Below, piece by piece: positions 8,438 through 17,586 of a stretch of DNA of 64,000 bases (positions are counted from its first letter, which is position 1; each line of letters opens with the position of its first letter). The notes under the pieces were generated by a model, which searched no databases, had not been told where the DNA came from, and saw only the letters and a program-made list of their open reading frames with translations. A program made the position numbers and the translations under genes. This DNA is from JAUWGC01 sp963753055 (lineage in GTDB: Bacteria; Bacteroidota; Bacteroidia; Bacteroidales; B18-G4). The DNA is taken from positions 868,001-932,000 of the forward strand of contig CAVWAP010000001.1 of NCBI GenBank assembly GCA_963753055.1. Reading direction: 5' to 3'.

Positions 8438-9823
8438 ATGGTACTGATCAAATCCATTTCAGGCATTCGGGGTACAATCGGCGGTAAACCCGGCGAAGGA
8501 CTCAGTCCTGTTGATATACTGAATTATTCGGCCGCTTATGCAATCCACATGAGGAAGCTGAATAAAAAAGAAAAGCTTACTATTATCCTTGGCCAAGACG
8601 CAAGGATCTCAGGTGATATGGTAAACCATATTGTTGTGGGTACCCTGATGGGAATGGGGGTGGAGGTCATTGACCTTGGTTTATCCACAACTCCGACGGT
8701 TGAGCTTGCCGTCACTGATATGAAGGCAGATGGTGGTATTATTCTAACTGCCAGCCATAACCCAATCCAATGGAATGCGCTGAAATTACTGGATGCTAAT
8801 GGAGAGTTCCTTTCTGCTGCAGACGGTGAGGCCATCCTGGATATAGTAAGTAATGGTGAGTTGGAGTTTGTAAATGTTGAACAGCTAGGAAGTTACAGCA
8901 AATTCACCAATGCCATACAGCAGCACATTTCCAAGATACTTGACCTTCCTGCTGTTGATCTTGATGCCATTAAAAAGGCCAAATTCAGGATCGCTTTGGA
9001 TGCAGTAAACTCTACTGGTGGACTGGCAATAGAACCTTTGTTGAAATCTTTGGGTGTATGTGAAGTCATAGAATTAAATACTAATCCAACCGGCATATTT
9101 GCTCATAACCCGGAGCCATTGCCTGAGCACTTGAAAGATTTGTCAGATAAGGTTGTTGAATCTGGAGCCGATCTCGGTTTTGCAGTGGACCCTGACGTAG
9201 ACAGGTTGGCTATTGTTTCCGAGACAGGAGAAATGTTCGGTGAGGAATATACCCTTGTTGCCGTAGCTGATTATATCCTGCAGGGCGATCCTGGAAATAC
9301 GGTTTCTAACCTGTCATCAAGCAGGGCGTTGAAAGATATAACAGAGAAAGCAGGTGGACAGTACTATCCTGCAGCAGTGGGGGAGGTTAATGTAGTTAAA
9401 GCAATGAAGGAATGTAATGCTGTGATCGGTGGTGAAGGCAATGGCGGTATAATCTATCCGGCCCTCCACTATGGAAGGGATGCTCTGGTTGGGATTGCAC
9501 TGTTTCTTACTCACCTGGCCAGGTCTGGGAAATCATGTAGCGATTTGAGGTCCACTTATCCATCTTATTATATTTCAAAAAATAAACTCGAGCTAACACC
9601 TCAAGCTGATATTGATAAAATTTTACTCAATATTGCTGATGAGTATAAGGACTATGAAGTGAATACCATTGACGGACTTAAAATTGATTTTGATGATGGG
9701 TGGGTGCATTTAAGAAAATCAAATACCGAACCTATTGTCAGGGTATATGCTGAGAGTCATACAGCTCAAAGGGCCAGTGTTTTAGCGGGAAAGTTTATTA
9801 ACATTATTCAAAAGTTTATTTAA
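8438..9823 (+). CDS. glmM: Phosphoglucosamine mutase (alpha-D-phosphohexomutase family)
   Basis: 461 residues. It probably converts glucosamine-6-phosphate to glucosamine-1-phosphate for UDP-GlcNAc. It opens with IKSISGIRGTIGGKPGEGL. The phosphoserine loop is LTASHNPIQWNALKLL (around residues 107-122), the Mg2+ loop DPDVDRLAIV (around 250), the sugar-binding loop GEGNGGIIYP, and the phosphate loop RKSNTEPIVRVYAE near the end. Bacteroidota often use this subfamily as GlmM; a phosphomannomutase activity cannot be excluded from sequence. It is divergent from the TPR operon. Confidence 0.9.
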   Translation: MVLIKSISGIRGTIGGKPGEGLSPVDILNYSAAYAIHMRKLNKKEKLTIILGQDARISGDMVNHIVVGTLMGMGVEVIDLGLSTTPTVELAVTDMKADGGIILTASHNPIQWNALKLLDANGEFLSAADGEAILDIVSNGELEFVNVEQLGSYSKFTNAIQQHISKILDLPAVDLDAIKKAKFRIALDAVNSTGGLAIEPLLKSLGVCEVIELNTNPTGIFAHNPEPLPEHLKDLSDKVVESGADLGFAVDPDVDRLAIVSETGEMFGEEYTLVAVADYILQGDPGNTVSNLSSSRALKDITEKAGGQYYPAAVGEVNVVKAMKECNAVIGGEGNGGIIYPALHYGRDALVGIALFLTHLARSGKSCSDLRSTYPSYYISKNKLELTPQADIDKILLNIADEYKDYEVNTIDGLKIDFDDGWVHLRKSNTEPIVRVYAESHTAQRASVLAGKFINIIQKFI

Positions 9824-9878
9824 TCAAAAAGTTTTAGTATTTTCGTATCGTAATACTACTATATATCCCGATATAAAC

Positions 9879-10106
9879 GTGATTAAAAGAAAAAGGCACA
9901 AAAGAAGAACTAAGTACAAAAAAATTACGTTTAAACTGTCAACCAGGCAATACAAATCGATGATCAACTATTGTAATGCCCGGAAAACGACACCTGTCAA
10001 ACTGATTAAGAAACATATTCGACCGTTCATTAATGGTTATGATAAAAATGTTCCGGAAGAATTTTATGTGACGGAAAATCAGCTTGATATGTTTAATGAA
10101 GATTAA
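9879..10106 (+). CDS. Small basic protein, possible ribbon-helix-helix fold
   Basis: 75 residues with a GTG start. The first 15 residues are almost all Lys/Arg (MIKRKRHKRRTKYKK). Then ITFKLSTRQYKSMINYCNAR and TTPVKLIKKHIRPFI give a beta strand followed by two helices, the pattern of ribbon-helix-helix DNA-binding proteins. The tail is acidic (TENQLDMFNED). I do not recognise a named family; the fold is inferred from pattern only. It lies 55 nt after glmM; a TATTTTCG sequence (one mismatch to TAnnTTTG) at 9838-9845 may be its own promoter. Confidence 0.65.
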   Translation: MIKRKRHKRRTKYKKITFKLSTRQYKSMINYCNARKTTPVKLIKKHIRPFINGYDKNVPEEFYVTENQLDMFNED

Positions 10107-10236
10107 GGGATTATTGAATCCCTGAATCAAACCTGATTCTTATTGATCCATCATTTCCTGGTATTGAATTGGCTACTGTTTAAATTAATTTTTGATTTAA
10201 TGTAGCTTTAATGTTGTTTATAAAAATCTATTTAAA

Positions 10237-13200
10237 ATGAAACTAAGGATACTTTTTACAGGACTGATTTGCCTTTTACTAAGCGCAACGATCACAGCGG
10301 AAGTAGTCAGCGAAACACGTGCCGAGCGTGTTGCAAGGAATTTCTATTATCACCATTCCACTTTGAATTATAACGTAATAAATTTCATTGAAACAATAAC
10401 CATTGATGAGCAGGGTGTACCGGTTTATTATGTATTTAATCTTCCTGCATCACTGGGTTTTGTAATTGTTTCTGCTGAAGATGAGGGATATCCAATACTG
10501 GGATACGCAACATCAGGTCAATTTACCATAGATAACCAGCCACCAAACCTGGAAAGCTGGATGGCAAACTACCTGGATCAGATCCTGTATATAAGAGAGC
10601 AGCAGCTGATGGCTTCTCAAAAGATTCAATCAACCTGGCAGGAGTATGATGCAGGCTTCTCAATGAACCGGAGTGGCAACCGTTCCATTGTGGGACCATA
10701 TATGTCTGATATCATATGGAACCAGGGTTGTTATTATAACGATTCCTGTCCTGCCGATATCTCCGGTGCTTGCGGTCATACATATGCAGGTTGTGTTGCA
10801 ACAGCAGCAAGTATGATTATGAAATACCATCATCATCCATACCAGGGCACAGGTTCACATTCTTATGTGCATTCGACCTATGGCACCCAATCTGCTAATT
10901 ATGGAGCGACCATATACGATTGGGGAAATATGCCTGTATTTGATGCGAATGAAAATATTGCCCAGCTTATGTACCATATGGGTGTTGCTGTAGATATGAA
11001 CTACGGCCCGGCAGGCTCCGGAGCATTATCTTCACAGGTTGTTGGTGCTATGAACACATATTTTGGATATGATGCAAGCGGTTCATGGGATTATAAGAAC
11101 CTTTACACCGATCCTGTTTGGGAAGGTATGGTAATGGGTGAGCTTGATGCGGAGCGACCATTATATTATCGGGGAGAGGGAGGTGCTGGAGGCCATGCAT
11201 TTGTTTGTGATGGGTATGATGATGACTACAGCGGTTCCGGAAACGTATATTTTCACTTTAACTGGGGATGGAGTGGTTCTTATAACGGATATTTTCAATT
11301 ATCTGCCCTGAATCCTGGCAGCAATGATTTTTCAAGTGACCAGGCTGCTTCATTTAACCTGATGCCAAGAACAGATATTGCACCTACAAGTGAATTTAGT
11401 GCAGGCGCGAATACAGCATGTGTTGGAAGCGCAATTCACTTCAATGATCAATCATCCAATGCACCTGATAGCTGGAGCTGGACTTTTAATGGTGGTACAC
11501 CGGCATCTTCCACTGATGAAAACCCGGGTATCTTTTACAATACTAAAGGACTTTATGATGTTGCCTTAACAGCATCCAATGCTGCCGGGGCTGGCTCAAC
11601 TAATACTAAGACAGGCGCCATTCTGGTTTGTGATGCTCCGGTAGCCCCTGCCTGTACACCGGCAACACAGAACCTCGGTGACAACAGCTATGGAATTTTG
11701 AGAGTGAAACTAAATGATCTGGACCATATGACGGGTGATACTTATTATGATGGAGGATGCCTTGACCTGACATGTTCACATTCAGCATCTCTTGCACCAT
11801 CAACATCCTATACCTTAGAAGTTTTAATCATAGTTGGTAATTTAGGTATCGGATATACAAGTGCATATATCGATTATAATAATGATGGTGACTTTAATGA
11901 TATGGGAGAATTAATCCTTAGTACGCCTAGTCTGAATACAAATGACAGAACTTCAATAACTCAGAGTTTTATTACACCTTCAGACCTTCCGGTAAACGAA
12001 CTTTTCAGGATGCGTGTTATAACTGATAATAATAACATTACAAACTCTTGCCATAATCCAAATATTGGTCAGAGTGAAGATTACGGGCTTTTCTACCAGA
12101 TGACACCATTGGCTCCCTTAGCCTTACCGGCTTCTAATATTGCACAGACTGCTTTTGATGCAAATTGGAACGTAAGTTCTGGTGCGGAGGGTTATTACCT
12201 CGATGTTGCCACTGATAGTTTGTTTACTAGTTTCGTTACAGGATATAATGCATTGGATGTAGGAGATACAAATGCATACCTGGTATCAGGTTTAAGTCCT
12301 CTAACAGATTATTTTTATCGGCTGATGGCATATAGCGCATATGGAAACAGCGGGTATTCCGATACCATAAAAACTATTACCCTTGATTACCCTCCATCAG
12401 CACCATTGGCAACACCTGCAAGTAATACAACTCAAAATAGCTTTGATGCAAATTGGGATGCTGTGCCAGGAGCAACTGGTTATATATTATGGGTTGCCAA
12501 TGATGAATTCTTTACCAATATTTTATGGACCTATGACAGCCTGGACGTAGGTGATGTCACAACTTATGGTGTTAGTGGACTTTATATTAATCATGATTAT
12601 TATTATCGATTAAGAGCTTATAATACTGGGGGAGTGAGTCCATATTCAAACACAATATATTCTCCAACATTTCCAAATCTACCGTATACGCCAATGGCAG
12701 CACCTGCTACAAATATCACTTCCTATAGTTTTGATGCAAATTGGTACACAGGATATGGAGCTGATGGTTATTATTTGGATGTAGCTACTGATACTGGATT
12801 TACCAATATGGTCGGGGGATATGATAATCTGAATGTTGGAGATACTAACTCATATACAGTGTCAGGATTGAGTCCTGCCACCAGATATTATTATCGCATC
12901 AGGTCGTATAATGTCGCAGGTGCAAGCCCGAACTCCAATGAAATAGCAGTTGATACTTATCCACTGCCACCACCACCACCTGTTGCACATGCTGCAATCA
13001 ATATATCACAAACTTTTTTTGATGCTCTTTGGGACCCATCATCTAATGCAACAGGATACTTTCTGGATGTTGCAGAAGATGTAGATTTTACCACCTTTGT
13101 TGGTAATTTCCAAAACTATAATGTTTATGGTGATACAATCGCTACGGTTTACGGACTTAATCCTGAGTCCACTTACTATTACAGGGTGAGAGCCTATAAT

Positions 13201-14094
13201 GATGGAGGTACAAGCGGTAATTCCAATGTGGTTGAAGCATTTACATTACCACAAGACCCTAATTCCCCTCATGCACTAGATCCTATTTATGTTTCTCAAA
13301 CAAGCTTTGATGCTTTATGGAACACAGCTCAAGGAGCTACTTCCTATTGGCTTGACGTAGGCCTGGATTATGGATTTTCCACTTATGTCTCAGGTTATGA
13401 GAACCTTAATGTGGGATCTGATACAACTTATGCTGTTACAGGCCTTGATCCTGATACTAAATATTACTTCAGGTTGAGGGCGGAAAACCTGGCAGGTACT
13501 TCTGGAAACTCCAATACTGTCATAGTGACTACCCTTCCATATCCACCTGAACCACCATTAGCCCTGGATGCAACCAATATATCAAACTTTGGTTTTACAT
13601 CTAATTGGGAAGCTTCAGAATATTCCGAAGGATACTTGTTGGATGTGGCCAATGATGAGGATTTTACCAATTTTGTGCAAGGTTATCAAAATGTTTTCGT
13701 CTGGACCAACCTGAGTTATCCTGTCTATGGGCTTATGGTTGATAGTACTTATTATTACAGGGTGAGAGCATTAAATTCACTTGATACAAGTGATTATTCT
13801 AATATAATAAGCGTTACCACGACATTGGTCGGACTGCCATTAGATCCTGGCAATTTAGAGGTGATCATCTATTCATATCAATCTGACCTTATGGTTCTTT
13901 GTAAGAATACGAATATCATTGAAGGTCATGCACTGGTATATAATATGCTTGGTCAACCACTGATCAGGAAGAAGCTTGAAAACAAATCAATTAACAGGAT
14001 CGCATTACCTGTCAATAATACAGCAGTAATTGTTAGGTTACTGATTAACGGACAGGTATATAGCAGGAAAATATTTATTGGAAATATAAATTAA
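10237..14094 (+). CDS. Secreted C10 (streptopain-type) cysteine protease with FN3-like repeats and T9SS signal
   Basis: 1285 residues. A signal peptide (1-22) is followed by a Spi-type propeptide (about 23-125). The peptidase C10 domain (about 150-375) has catalytic Cys186 in AGCVATAASM, His320 in GAGGHAFVCDGY and the HFNWGWSGS motif near 340. Next come a PKD-like domain (about 385-465, WSWTFNGGTP), a GEVED-type domain (about 470-625, IDYNNDGDFNDMGE) and six FN3-like repeats of about 95 residues (630-1197), each with FDANW/FDALW and YYYRxRAYN cores. The C-terminus (VYNMLGQPLIRKKL ... YSRKIFIGNIN) is a type A type IX secretion sorting domain. Expected location is the cell surface or outside the cell; it is probably made as a zymogen degrading proteins. 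The stop overlaps the convergent recR end by 4 nt. Confidence 0.93.
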   Translation: MKLRILFTGLICLLLSATITAEVVSETRAERVARNFYYHHSTLNYNVINFIETITIDEQGVPVYYVFNLPASLGFVIVSAEDEGYPILGYATSGQFTIDNQPPNLESWMANYLDQILYIREQQLMASQKIQSTWQEYDAGFSMNRSGNRSIVGPYMSDIIWNQGCYYNDSCPADISGACGHTYAGCVATAASMIMKYHHHPYQGTGSHSYVHSTYGTQSANYGATIYDWGNMPVFDANENIAQLMYHMGVAVDMNYGPAGSGALSSQVVGAMNTYFGYDASGSWDYKNLYTDPVWEGMVMGELDAERPLYYRGEGGAGGHAFVCDGYDDDYSGSGNVYFHFNWGWSGSYNGYFQLSALNPGSNDFSSDQAASFNLMPRTDIAPTSEFSAGANTACVGSAIHFNDQSSNAPDSWSWTFNGGTPASSTDENPGIFYNTKGLYDVALTASNAAGAGSTNTKTGAILVCDAPVAPACTPATQNLGDNSYGILRVKLNDLDHMTGDTYYDGGCLDLTCSHSASLAPSTSYTLEVLIIVGNLGIGYTSAYIDYNNDGDFNDMGELILSTPSLNTNDRTSITQSFITPSDLPVNELFRMRVITDNNNITNSCHNPNIGQSEDYGLFYQMTPLAPLALPASNIAQTAFDANWNVSSGAEGYYLDVATDSLFTSFVTGYNALDVGDTNAYLVSGLSPLTDYFYRLMAYSAYGNSGYSDTIKTITLDYPPSAPLATPASNTTQNSFDANWDAVPGATGYILWVANDEFFTNILWTYDSLDVGDVTTYGVSGLYINHDYYYRLRAYNTGGVSPYSNTIYSPTFPNLPYTPMAAPATNITSYSFDANWYTGYGADGYYLDVATDTGFTNMVGGYDNLNVGDTNSYTVSGLSPATRYYYRIRSYNVAGASPNSNEIAVDTYPLPPPPPVAHAAINISQTFFDALWDPSSNATGYFLDVAEDVDFTTFVGNFQNYNVYGDTIATVYGLNPESTYYYRVRAYNDGGTSGNSNVVEAFTLPQDPNSPHALDPIYVSQTSFDALWNTAQGATSYWLDVGLDYGFSTYVSGYENLNVGSDTTYAVTGLDPDTKYYFRLRAENLAGTSGNSNTVIVTTLPYPPEPPLALDATNISNFGFTSNWEASEYSEGYLLDVANDEDFTNFVQGYQNVFVWTNLSYPVYGLMVDSTYYYRVRALNSLDTSDYSNIISVTTTLVGLPLDPGNLEVIIYSYQSDLMVLCKNTNIIEGHALVYNMLGQPLIRKKLENKSINRIALPVNNTAVIVRLLINGQVYSRKIFIGNIN
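12100..13830 (+). repeat. Six internal FN3-like repeats in the C10 protease gene
   Basis: Six coding units of roughly 290 nt each. Conserved protein pattern: N-I-S/A-Q-x-x-F-D-A-x-W, then G-Y-x-L-D-V-A-x-D, Y-x-x-L-x-V-G-D-T, V-x-G-L-x-P-x-T-x-Y-Y-Y-R-x-R-A. The units have diverged clearly at the DNA level, so the duplication is not recent. Confidence 0.85.
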
Positions 14095-14717
14095 GGTTTG
14101 TTCTCAACGGATCCCTGGTAAGGGGTCCTGTTTAAGATAGATCTGCCGAGAGTAACCTCATCGGTATATTCCAGGTCATCACCAATTGCAACTCCTCGAG
14201 CAATAGTGGTGACCTGGATCTTTTTTGATTCCAGTTGCTTGAAAATATAATAACTGGTAGTATCCCCCTCAATGGTTGTTGGCAAAGCAAAAATGATCTC
14301 TTCAACCTTTCCCTCATCAACTTTGGTGATTAGTGTGCTGATGTTCAAATCCCCTGGCCCAATTCCCTCAACAGGTGAAATAATTCCGTTGAGAACATGA
14401 TAGATTCCCTTAAACTGGCTCGTATTCTCAATTGCCATAATATCTCTGATATCTTCAACAACGCAAATGACTGATTGATCTCTTTGTGGATTTTGGCAGA
14501 TTTCACACATCTCCTGGTCCGATATATTGTGACAGTTTTTACAGAATTGGATCTCCTGACTCATCTGCACAAGTGCCTCACTTAGAAGCTCCACCTCGGA
14601 TGGTTTTTGCTTTAGCATGTATAGTGCAAGCCGTAATGCAGTCTTTCTCCCAATACCTGGGAGCTTGGCTAGCTCATCTACGGCTCTTTCCATTAATTTC
14701 GAGGAATAGTTATTCAA
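14091..14717 (-). CDS. recR: Recombination mediator protein RecR
   Basis: 208 residues. It acts with RecO/RecF to load RecA at gaps. The helix-hairpin-helix LAKLPGIGRKTALRLALYML is near the N-terminus, the four-Cys zinc finger is CKNCHNISDQEMCEICQN, and a Toprim domain follows (ICVVEDIRDIMAIE, YHVLNGIISPVEGIGP, EGDTTSYYI). Full length for the family (about 200). Convergent with the C10 protease (4-nt overlap) and divergent from the YwqK gene. Confidence 0.97.
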   Translation of the reverse strand: MNNYSSKLMERAVDELAKLPGIGRKTALRLALYMLKQKPSEVELLSEALVQMSQEIQFCKNCHNISDQEMCEICQNPQRDQSVICVVEDIRDIMAIENTSQFKGIYHVLNGIISPVEGIGPGDLNISTLITKVDEGKVEEIIFALPTTIEGDTTSYYIFKQLESKKIQVTTIARGVAIGDDLEYTDEVTLGRSILNRTPYQGSVENKP

Positions 14718-14734
14718 TATGCTTAAAATTATTT

Positions 14735-14742
14735 TAACTTTG
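14735..14742 (+). promoter_or_regulatory. Putative -7 promoter box of the MORN/YwqK gene
   Basis: TAACTTTG matches TAnnTTTG, 34 nt before the ATG at 14777. It lies only 6 nt from the recR box on the other strand. Confidence 0.45.
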
Positions 14743-14748
14743 AAACTA

Positions 14749-14756
14749 CAAAATTA
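14749..14756 (-). promoter_or_regulatory. Putative -7 promoter box of recR
   Basis: Minus-strand TAATTTTG matches TAnnTTTG, 31 nt before the recR start. The two divergent promoters would overlap, so polymerase binding at one could exclude the other. Confidence 0.45.
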
Positions 14757-14776
14757 ATGGATTTTATCATTCGATT

Positions 14777-15496
14777 ATGAAACACCTTATATTGCTGTTT
14801 GTCATAACCTTATCATCAACCAGCATGGCTCAGGAATTATTCAATACGAATTTCAATGCTGTTGATCAGGATGGCAGGAGACAGGGATTATGGAAGGTAT
14901 ATGATGGCAATGGCGCCCTGAAATTTGAAGGGAACTTCAAGAATAATATAGCAATAGGGGAATTCAAATACTATTATCCGAATGGCAAAATCAAAGCTGT
15001 TTCCCATTTTTTTAATAATGGTTCAGATTCCAGAACCAAGGTATATGGTTTGGAAGGTTATCTGATCGCTGAGGGAAAGTATTCTAATAAGAAAAAAGAT
15101 AGTATCTGGTTATACTACAGCGATTATGACGGTGTTCTTGTTGCTGAGGAGGTATATGAAAATACAGTTAAGGCAGGGCTCTGGAAGACTTATTATGATA
15201 ATGGAAATATTGCTGAAGAGACAACATATATGGAAGGGGAAAAGCACGGACCCTGGAGACAATATTTCTCAGATGGGACCCTTAAACTGAAAGCAAATTT
15301 TGTCAATGGCAAGTTACAAGGGTTAATGGTTGTTTATCACCTGAATGGACAAGTCAACCTGTCTGGTACGTATGTCAACAACTTCAAAGATGAGACCTGG
15401 ATGTATTTTAATGATCACGCCGAAACTGTACGCCGGGAAATATACGACCGTGGAACCTTGTTAAGTACAGAAGAGTACGAAACCATTTATAAATAA
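14777..15496 (+). CDS. Secreted MORN/YwqK-repeat protein
   Basis: 239 residues with a signal peptide (MKHLILLFVITLSSTSMAQ). The rest is built of MORN-2-like repeats, such as GLWKVYDGNGALKFEGNF, GEFKYYYPNGKIKAV, GLWKTYYDNGNIAEETTYM and HGPWRQYFSDGTLKLKANF. Annotation pipelines often call these YwqK-family antitoxins, but a secreted copy with no toxin neighbour is better described simply as a periplasmic or surface repeat protein. Function unknown. Confidence 0.88.
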   Translation: MKHLILLFVITLSSTSMAQELFNTNFNAVDQDGRRQGLWKVYDGNGALKFEGNFKNNIAIGEFKYYYPNGKIKAVSHFFNNGSDSRTKVYGLEGYLIAEGKYSNKKKDSIWLYYSDYDGVLVAEEVYENTVKAGLWKTYYDNGNIAEETTYMEGEKHGPWRQYFSDGTLKLKANFVNGKLQGLMVVYHLNGQVNLSGTYVNNFKDETWMYFNDHAETVRREIYDRGTLLSTEEYETIYK

Positions 15497-15512
15497 TCAC
15501 TGACCTGCCTGT

Positions 15513-15528
15513 CCCAGCGAAGGCTGGG
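15513..15528. repeat. GC-rich hairpin element
   Basis: CCCAGC-GAAG-GCTGGG: a perfect 6-bp stem with a GAAG loop, 17 nt after the YwqK stop. It has the same CCC..CGAAGG..GGG form as the hairpin inside rpsA (40205-40219). There is no U-tract directly after it, so it is not a classical terminator. Confidence 0.65.
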
Positions 15529-15543
15529 GTGATCTGTGATCAG

Positions 15544-15571
15544 AATTTGCGTTTTGCGTTCTGCGTTTTTC
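15544..15571. repeat. Short heptameric array
   Basis: Four 7-nt units: AATTTGC, GTTTTGC, GTTCTGC, GTTTTTC. The complement of the core is AACGCAG-like, the same heptamer that recurs in the 5' part of rpsA. It lies between two convergent genes. Confidence 0.6.
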
Positions 15572-15587
15572 GATTTATCTCGCATCT

Positions 15588-16943
15588 TTAAATGTCTTCA
15601 TATCGAATAAATCCCTTTGGGGAAGTGTCTTTCAGGGCTATCCTGGGTTTGTGAAATTCCTTGCTTTCATAGACTGTCCTTAATAGATTATCCCGGACTT
15701 CAGGTGATGCCAGATGAGCAATACCAATGGCATGTTCAGCTATATTCAGTCCACGGGGATTAAAAGCTCCGTATTCAGTTACAATATTTACCGGGTCGGC
15801 AGCAATAGCAGTTGTTGTTATGCCTTCAGGGCATTTATCCAATATCTTGTCCAGTCCATTGTCGGTAGTTGATTTCATTGCAATGATCGGGACCCCTCCT
15901 TCAGAAATATATGATCCCCTAAGAAAATCTGCCTGCCCTCCAATACCGCTATAGATTTGTCTTGCCAGCAGTGAGTCTGCCCAGATATTTCCATGCAGGT
16001 CGACACCAATAGCACCATTAATAGCGGTCATCTTTGGCTGGGCAGAGATATACTTGACATGATTTGTAAGGTTTGAAGGCCTGCTTTGTACAGAGCTGTT
16101 GAAGTCAAGCCAGCGGTATCCCTCAGCTGAGATAGAAAGAAAGATTGAAGCGACAGAGAAGTTATTCCTTAAATACTTATTCGTCACAATGCCTTTCTCC
16201 ACCAGCACCCGCATCGAATCAGCAAAAAGCTCCGTATAGACTCCAAGATCTTTAACACCCTTCCTGATAATGGCATTTGTTACAGCCTCCGGCACTTCAC
16301 CAATCCCATATTGCAAAGTGCTACCGTCATGGATATACAATGATGCTATGATCTCACCAATTCTGTTTGCCCTCTCATCAGGTTCATGAACCGGACTGGA
16401 TGGTAAGGCATAGTCCACATCAATCAGGTAATCAATATCGGTTTCATGGAGAGTTGTTCCAAGCACAAAGGGCATCTGTGCATTCCTTTCAACTATTACA
16501 ACGCCGTTATTAGCCTTGGCAGATTGTACAGCAGCCTGCACTCCTTCAACAGTTGTGCCATAACTGTAGTTTCCACCATTATCAGGGCCAGCGACCTGCA
16601 TCAGAACCACATCTGGCTTGATATACTCCTTAACCTGTCTGGGTATGTCTGAAAGGTGAATCAATTGGTACGTAGCCCATCCATTGTTCATGGCTTCCCG
16701 TGAATGAGGGCCGTTAAAGATGACCCTGTGCTTTATCCGCTTACATGTTTCCTTTGAGAACAATCCTTCAATGTCTCCAAGTAAAAGGACGCTTAAGGTT
16801 TGGATATCGTGGATTGATTCATCCTTCGAAAGCTGTCTTAATAATACCTGTGGGGTGGCTGCATTACCAGCTATATATATAATACTTCCCGGCTTAATCA
16901 CCGCGGAATTAACCAATTCATCCACATGTTTAACGATGTTCAT
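15588..16943 (-). CDS. Acetyl-CoA hydrolase/transferase family protein
   Basis: 451 residues, the length of 4-hydroxybutyrate/butyrate:acetate CoA-transferases. The motifs LQYGIGEVPEAVTNAI, TELFADSMRVLVEKGIVTN, GAIGVDLHGNIWADSLL and GGQADFLRGSYISEGGVPI are conserved in this family. It would transfer CoA between carboxylic acids, or hydrolyse acetyl-CoA, in fermentative or acid metabolism; the acceptor is not identifiable. It is the last gene of a minus-strand run and starts 1 nt after the HAD gene. Confidence 0.88.
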   Translation of the reverse strand: MNIVKHVDELVNSAVIKPGSIIYIAGNAATPQVLLRQLSKDESIHDIQTLSVLLLGDIEGLFSKETCKRIKHRVIFNGPHSREAMNNGWATYQLIHLSDIPRQVKEYIKPDVVLMQVAGPDNGGNYSYGTTVEGVQAAVQSAKANNGVVIVERNAQMPFVLGTTLHETDIDYLIDVDYALPSSPVHEPDERANRIGEIIASLYIHDGSTLQYGIGEVPEAVTNAIIRKGVKDLGVYTELFADSMRVLVEKGIVTNKYLRNNFSVASIFLSISAEGYRWLDFNSSVQSRPSNLTNHVKYISAQPKMTAINGAIGVDLHGNIWADSLLARQIYSGIGGQADFLRGSYISEGGVPIIAMKSTTDNGLDKILDKCPEGITTTAIAADPVNIVTEYGAFNPRGLNIAEHAIGIAHLASPEVRDNLLRTVYESKEFHKPRIALKDTSPKGFIRYEDI

Positions 16944-16944
16944 G

Positions 16945-17583
16945 TTATAAAATCTCTTTTAAGTCGTTTAAGTTATTGATAATTTCACAATCAAGCTGAT
17001 TAAGTCTGGAGGCCGACTGGTGACCTTGAGCAACAAGGATAACTTTGCATCCCAAATCATTTGCAACTTCATAGTCATGTATTGTATCTCCGATTAAAGT
17101 AGTTTGTTCCGGGGCAGCTTTCATCATTCCCAGAAGCTTCCTGGCCTGCATGGTTTTACTATCAGCAAAGTGATTATGAATGCCTGTAATATGATCAAAA
17201 TATTCATAGATTTCTTTCTCCCTGATGGATTGATGCAAAAAATCATGCTCCATTGCAGAAAGAATTGATTGCTGGAAACCTTTGTCCCTGAAATATTCCA
17301 GAACCCCAACAACTTCGGGAAAAAGTTCCGCAAGGCTGATGTGATCCCTGTAATAATCGATAAACTGCATTGCAGGTATATCAAAGGCCTCTGAGCTGAA
17401 ATCAAATCCAGCCTTTTCATAGTATTCTTTAACAGGGAATGTAAAGACTTCCTTGTATTTTTCTGTATCAAGCACCGGCAGATGACGATCCTGAAGCAGT
17501 CCGTTAATTCCATTAATGCAAATATGCACATCATCCAGCAATGTTCCGTTCCAATCCCAAATGATCGCCTTTCCGTTCTTCAT
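16945..17583 (-). CDS. HAD family hydrolase
   Basis: 212 residues, phosphoglycolate-phosphatase-like. Motif I is IIWDWNGTLLDD, so the nucleophile is Asp10 but the usual second Asp is Asn12. Motif II is SILSAM, and motif IV LIGDTIHDYEVANDLGCKV. The DWNGT form is seen in a subset of HAD proteins; the substrate is unknown. The gene sits between DUF2279 (3-nt gap) and the CoA-transferase, suggesting co-transcription. Confidence 0.88.
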   Translation of the reverse strand: MKNGKAIIWDWNGTLLDDVHICINGINGLLQDRHLPVLDTEKYKEVFTFPVKEYYEKAGFDFSSEAFDIPAMQFIDYYRDHISLAELFPEVVGVLEYFRDKGFQQSILSAMEHDFLHQSIREKEIYEYFDHITGIHNHFADSKTMQARKLLGMMKAAPEQTTLIGDTIHDYEVANDLGCKVILVAQGHQSASRLNQLDCEIINNLNDLKEIL

Positions 17584-17586
17584 CTC

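Noticed and set aside
9834..9858. Inverted repeat TAGTATT ... AATACTA after glmM as terminator
   Set aside because: A weak AT-only stem without a U-tract; it may simply be part of a promoter for the next small gene.
14777..15496. YwqK as part of a toxin-antitoxin system
   Set aside because: The protein has a signal peptide and MORN-like repeats, and no toxin gene is adjacent; the antitoxin label is only an inherited family name.
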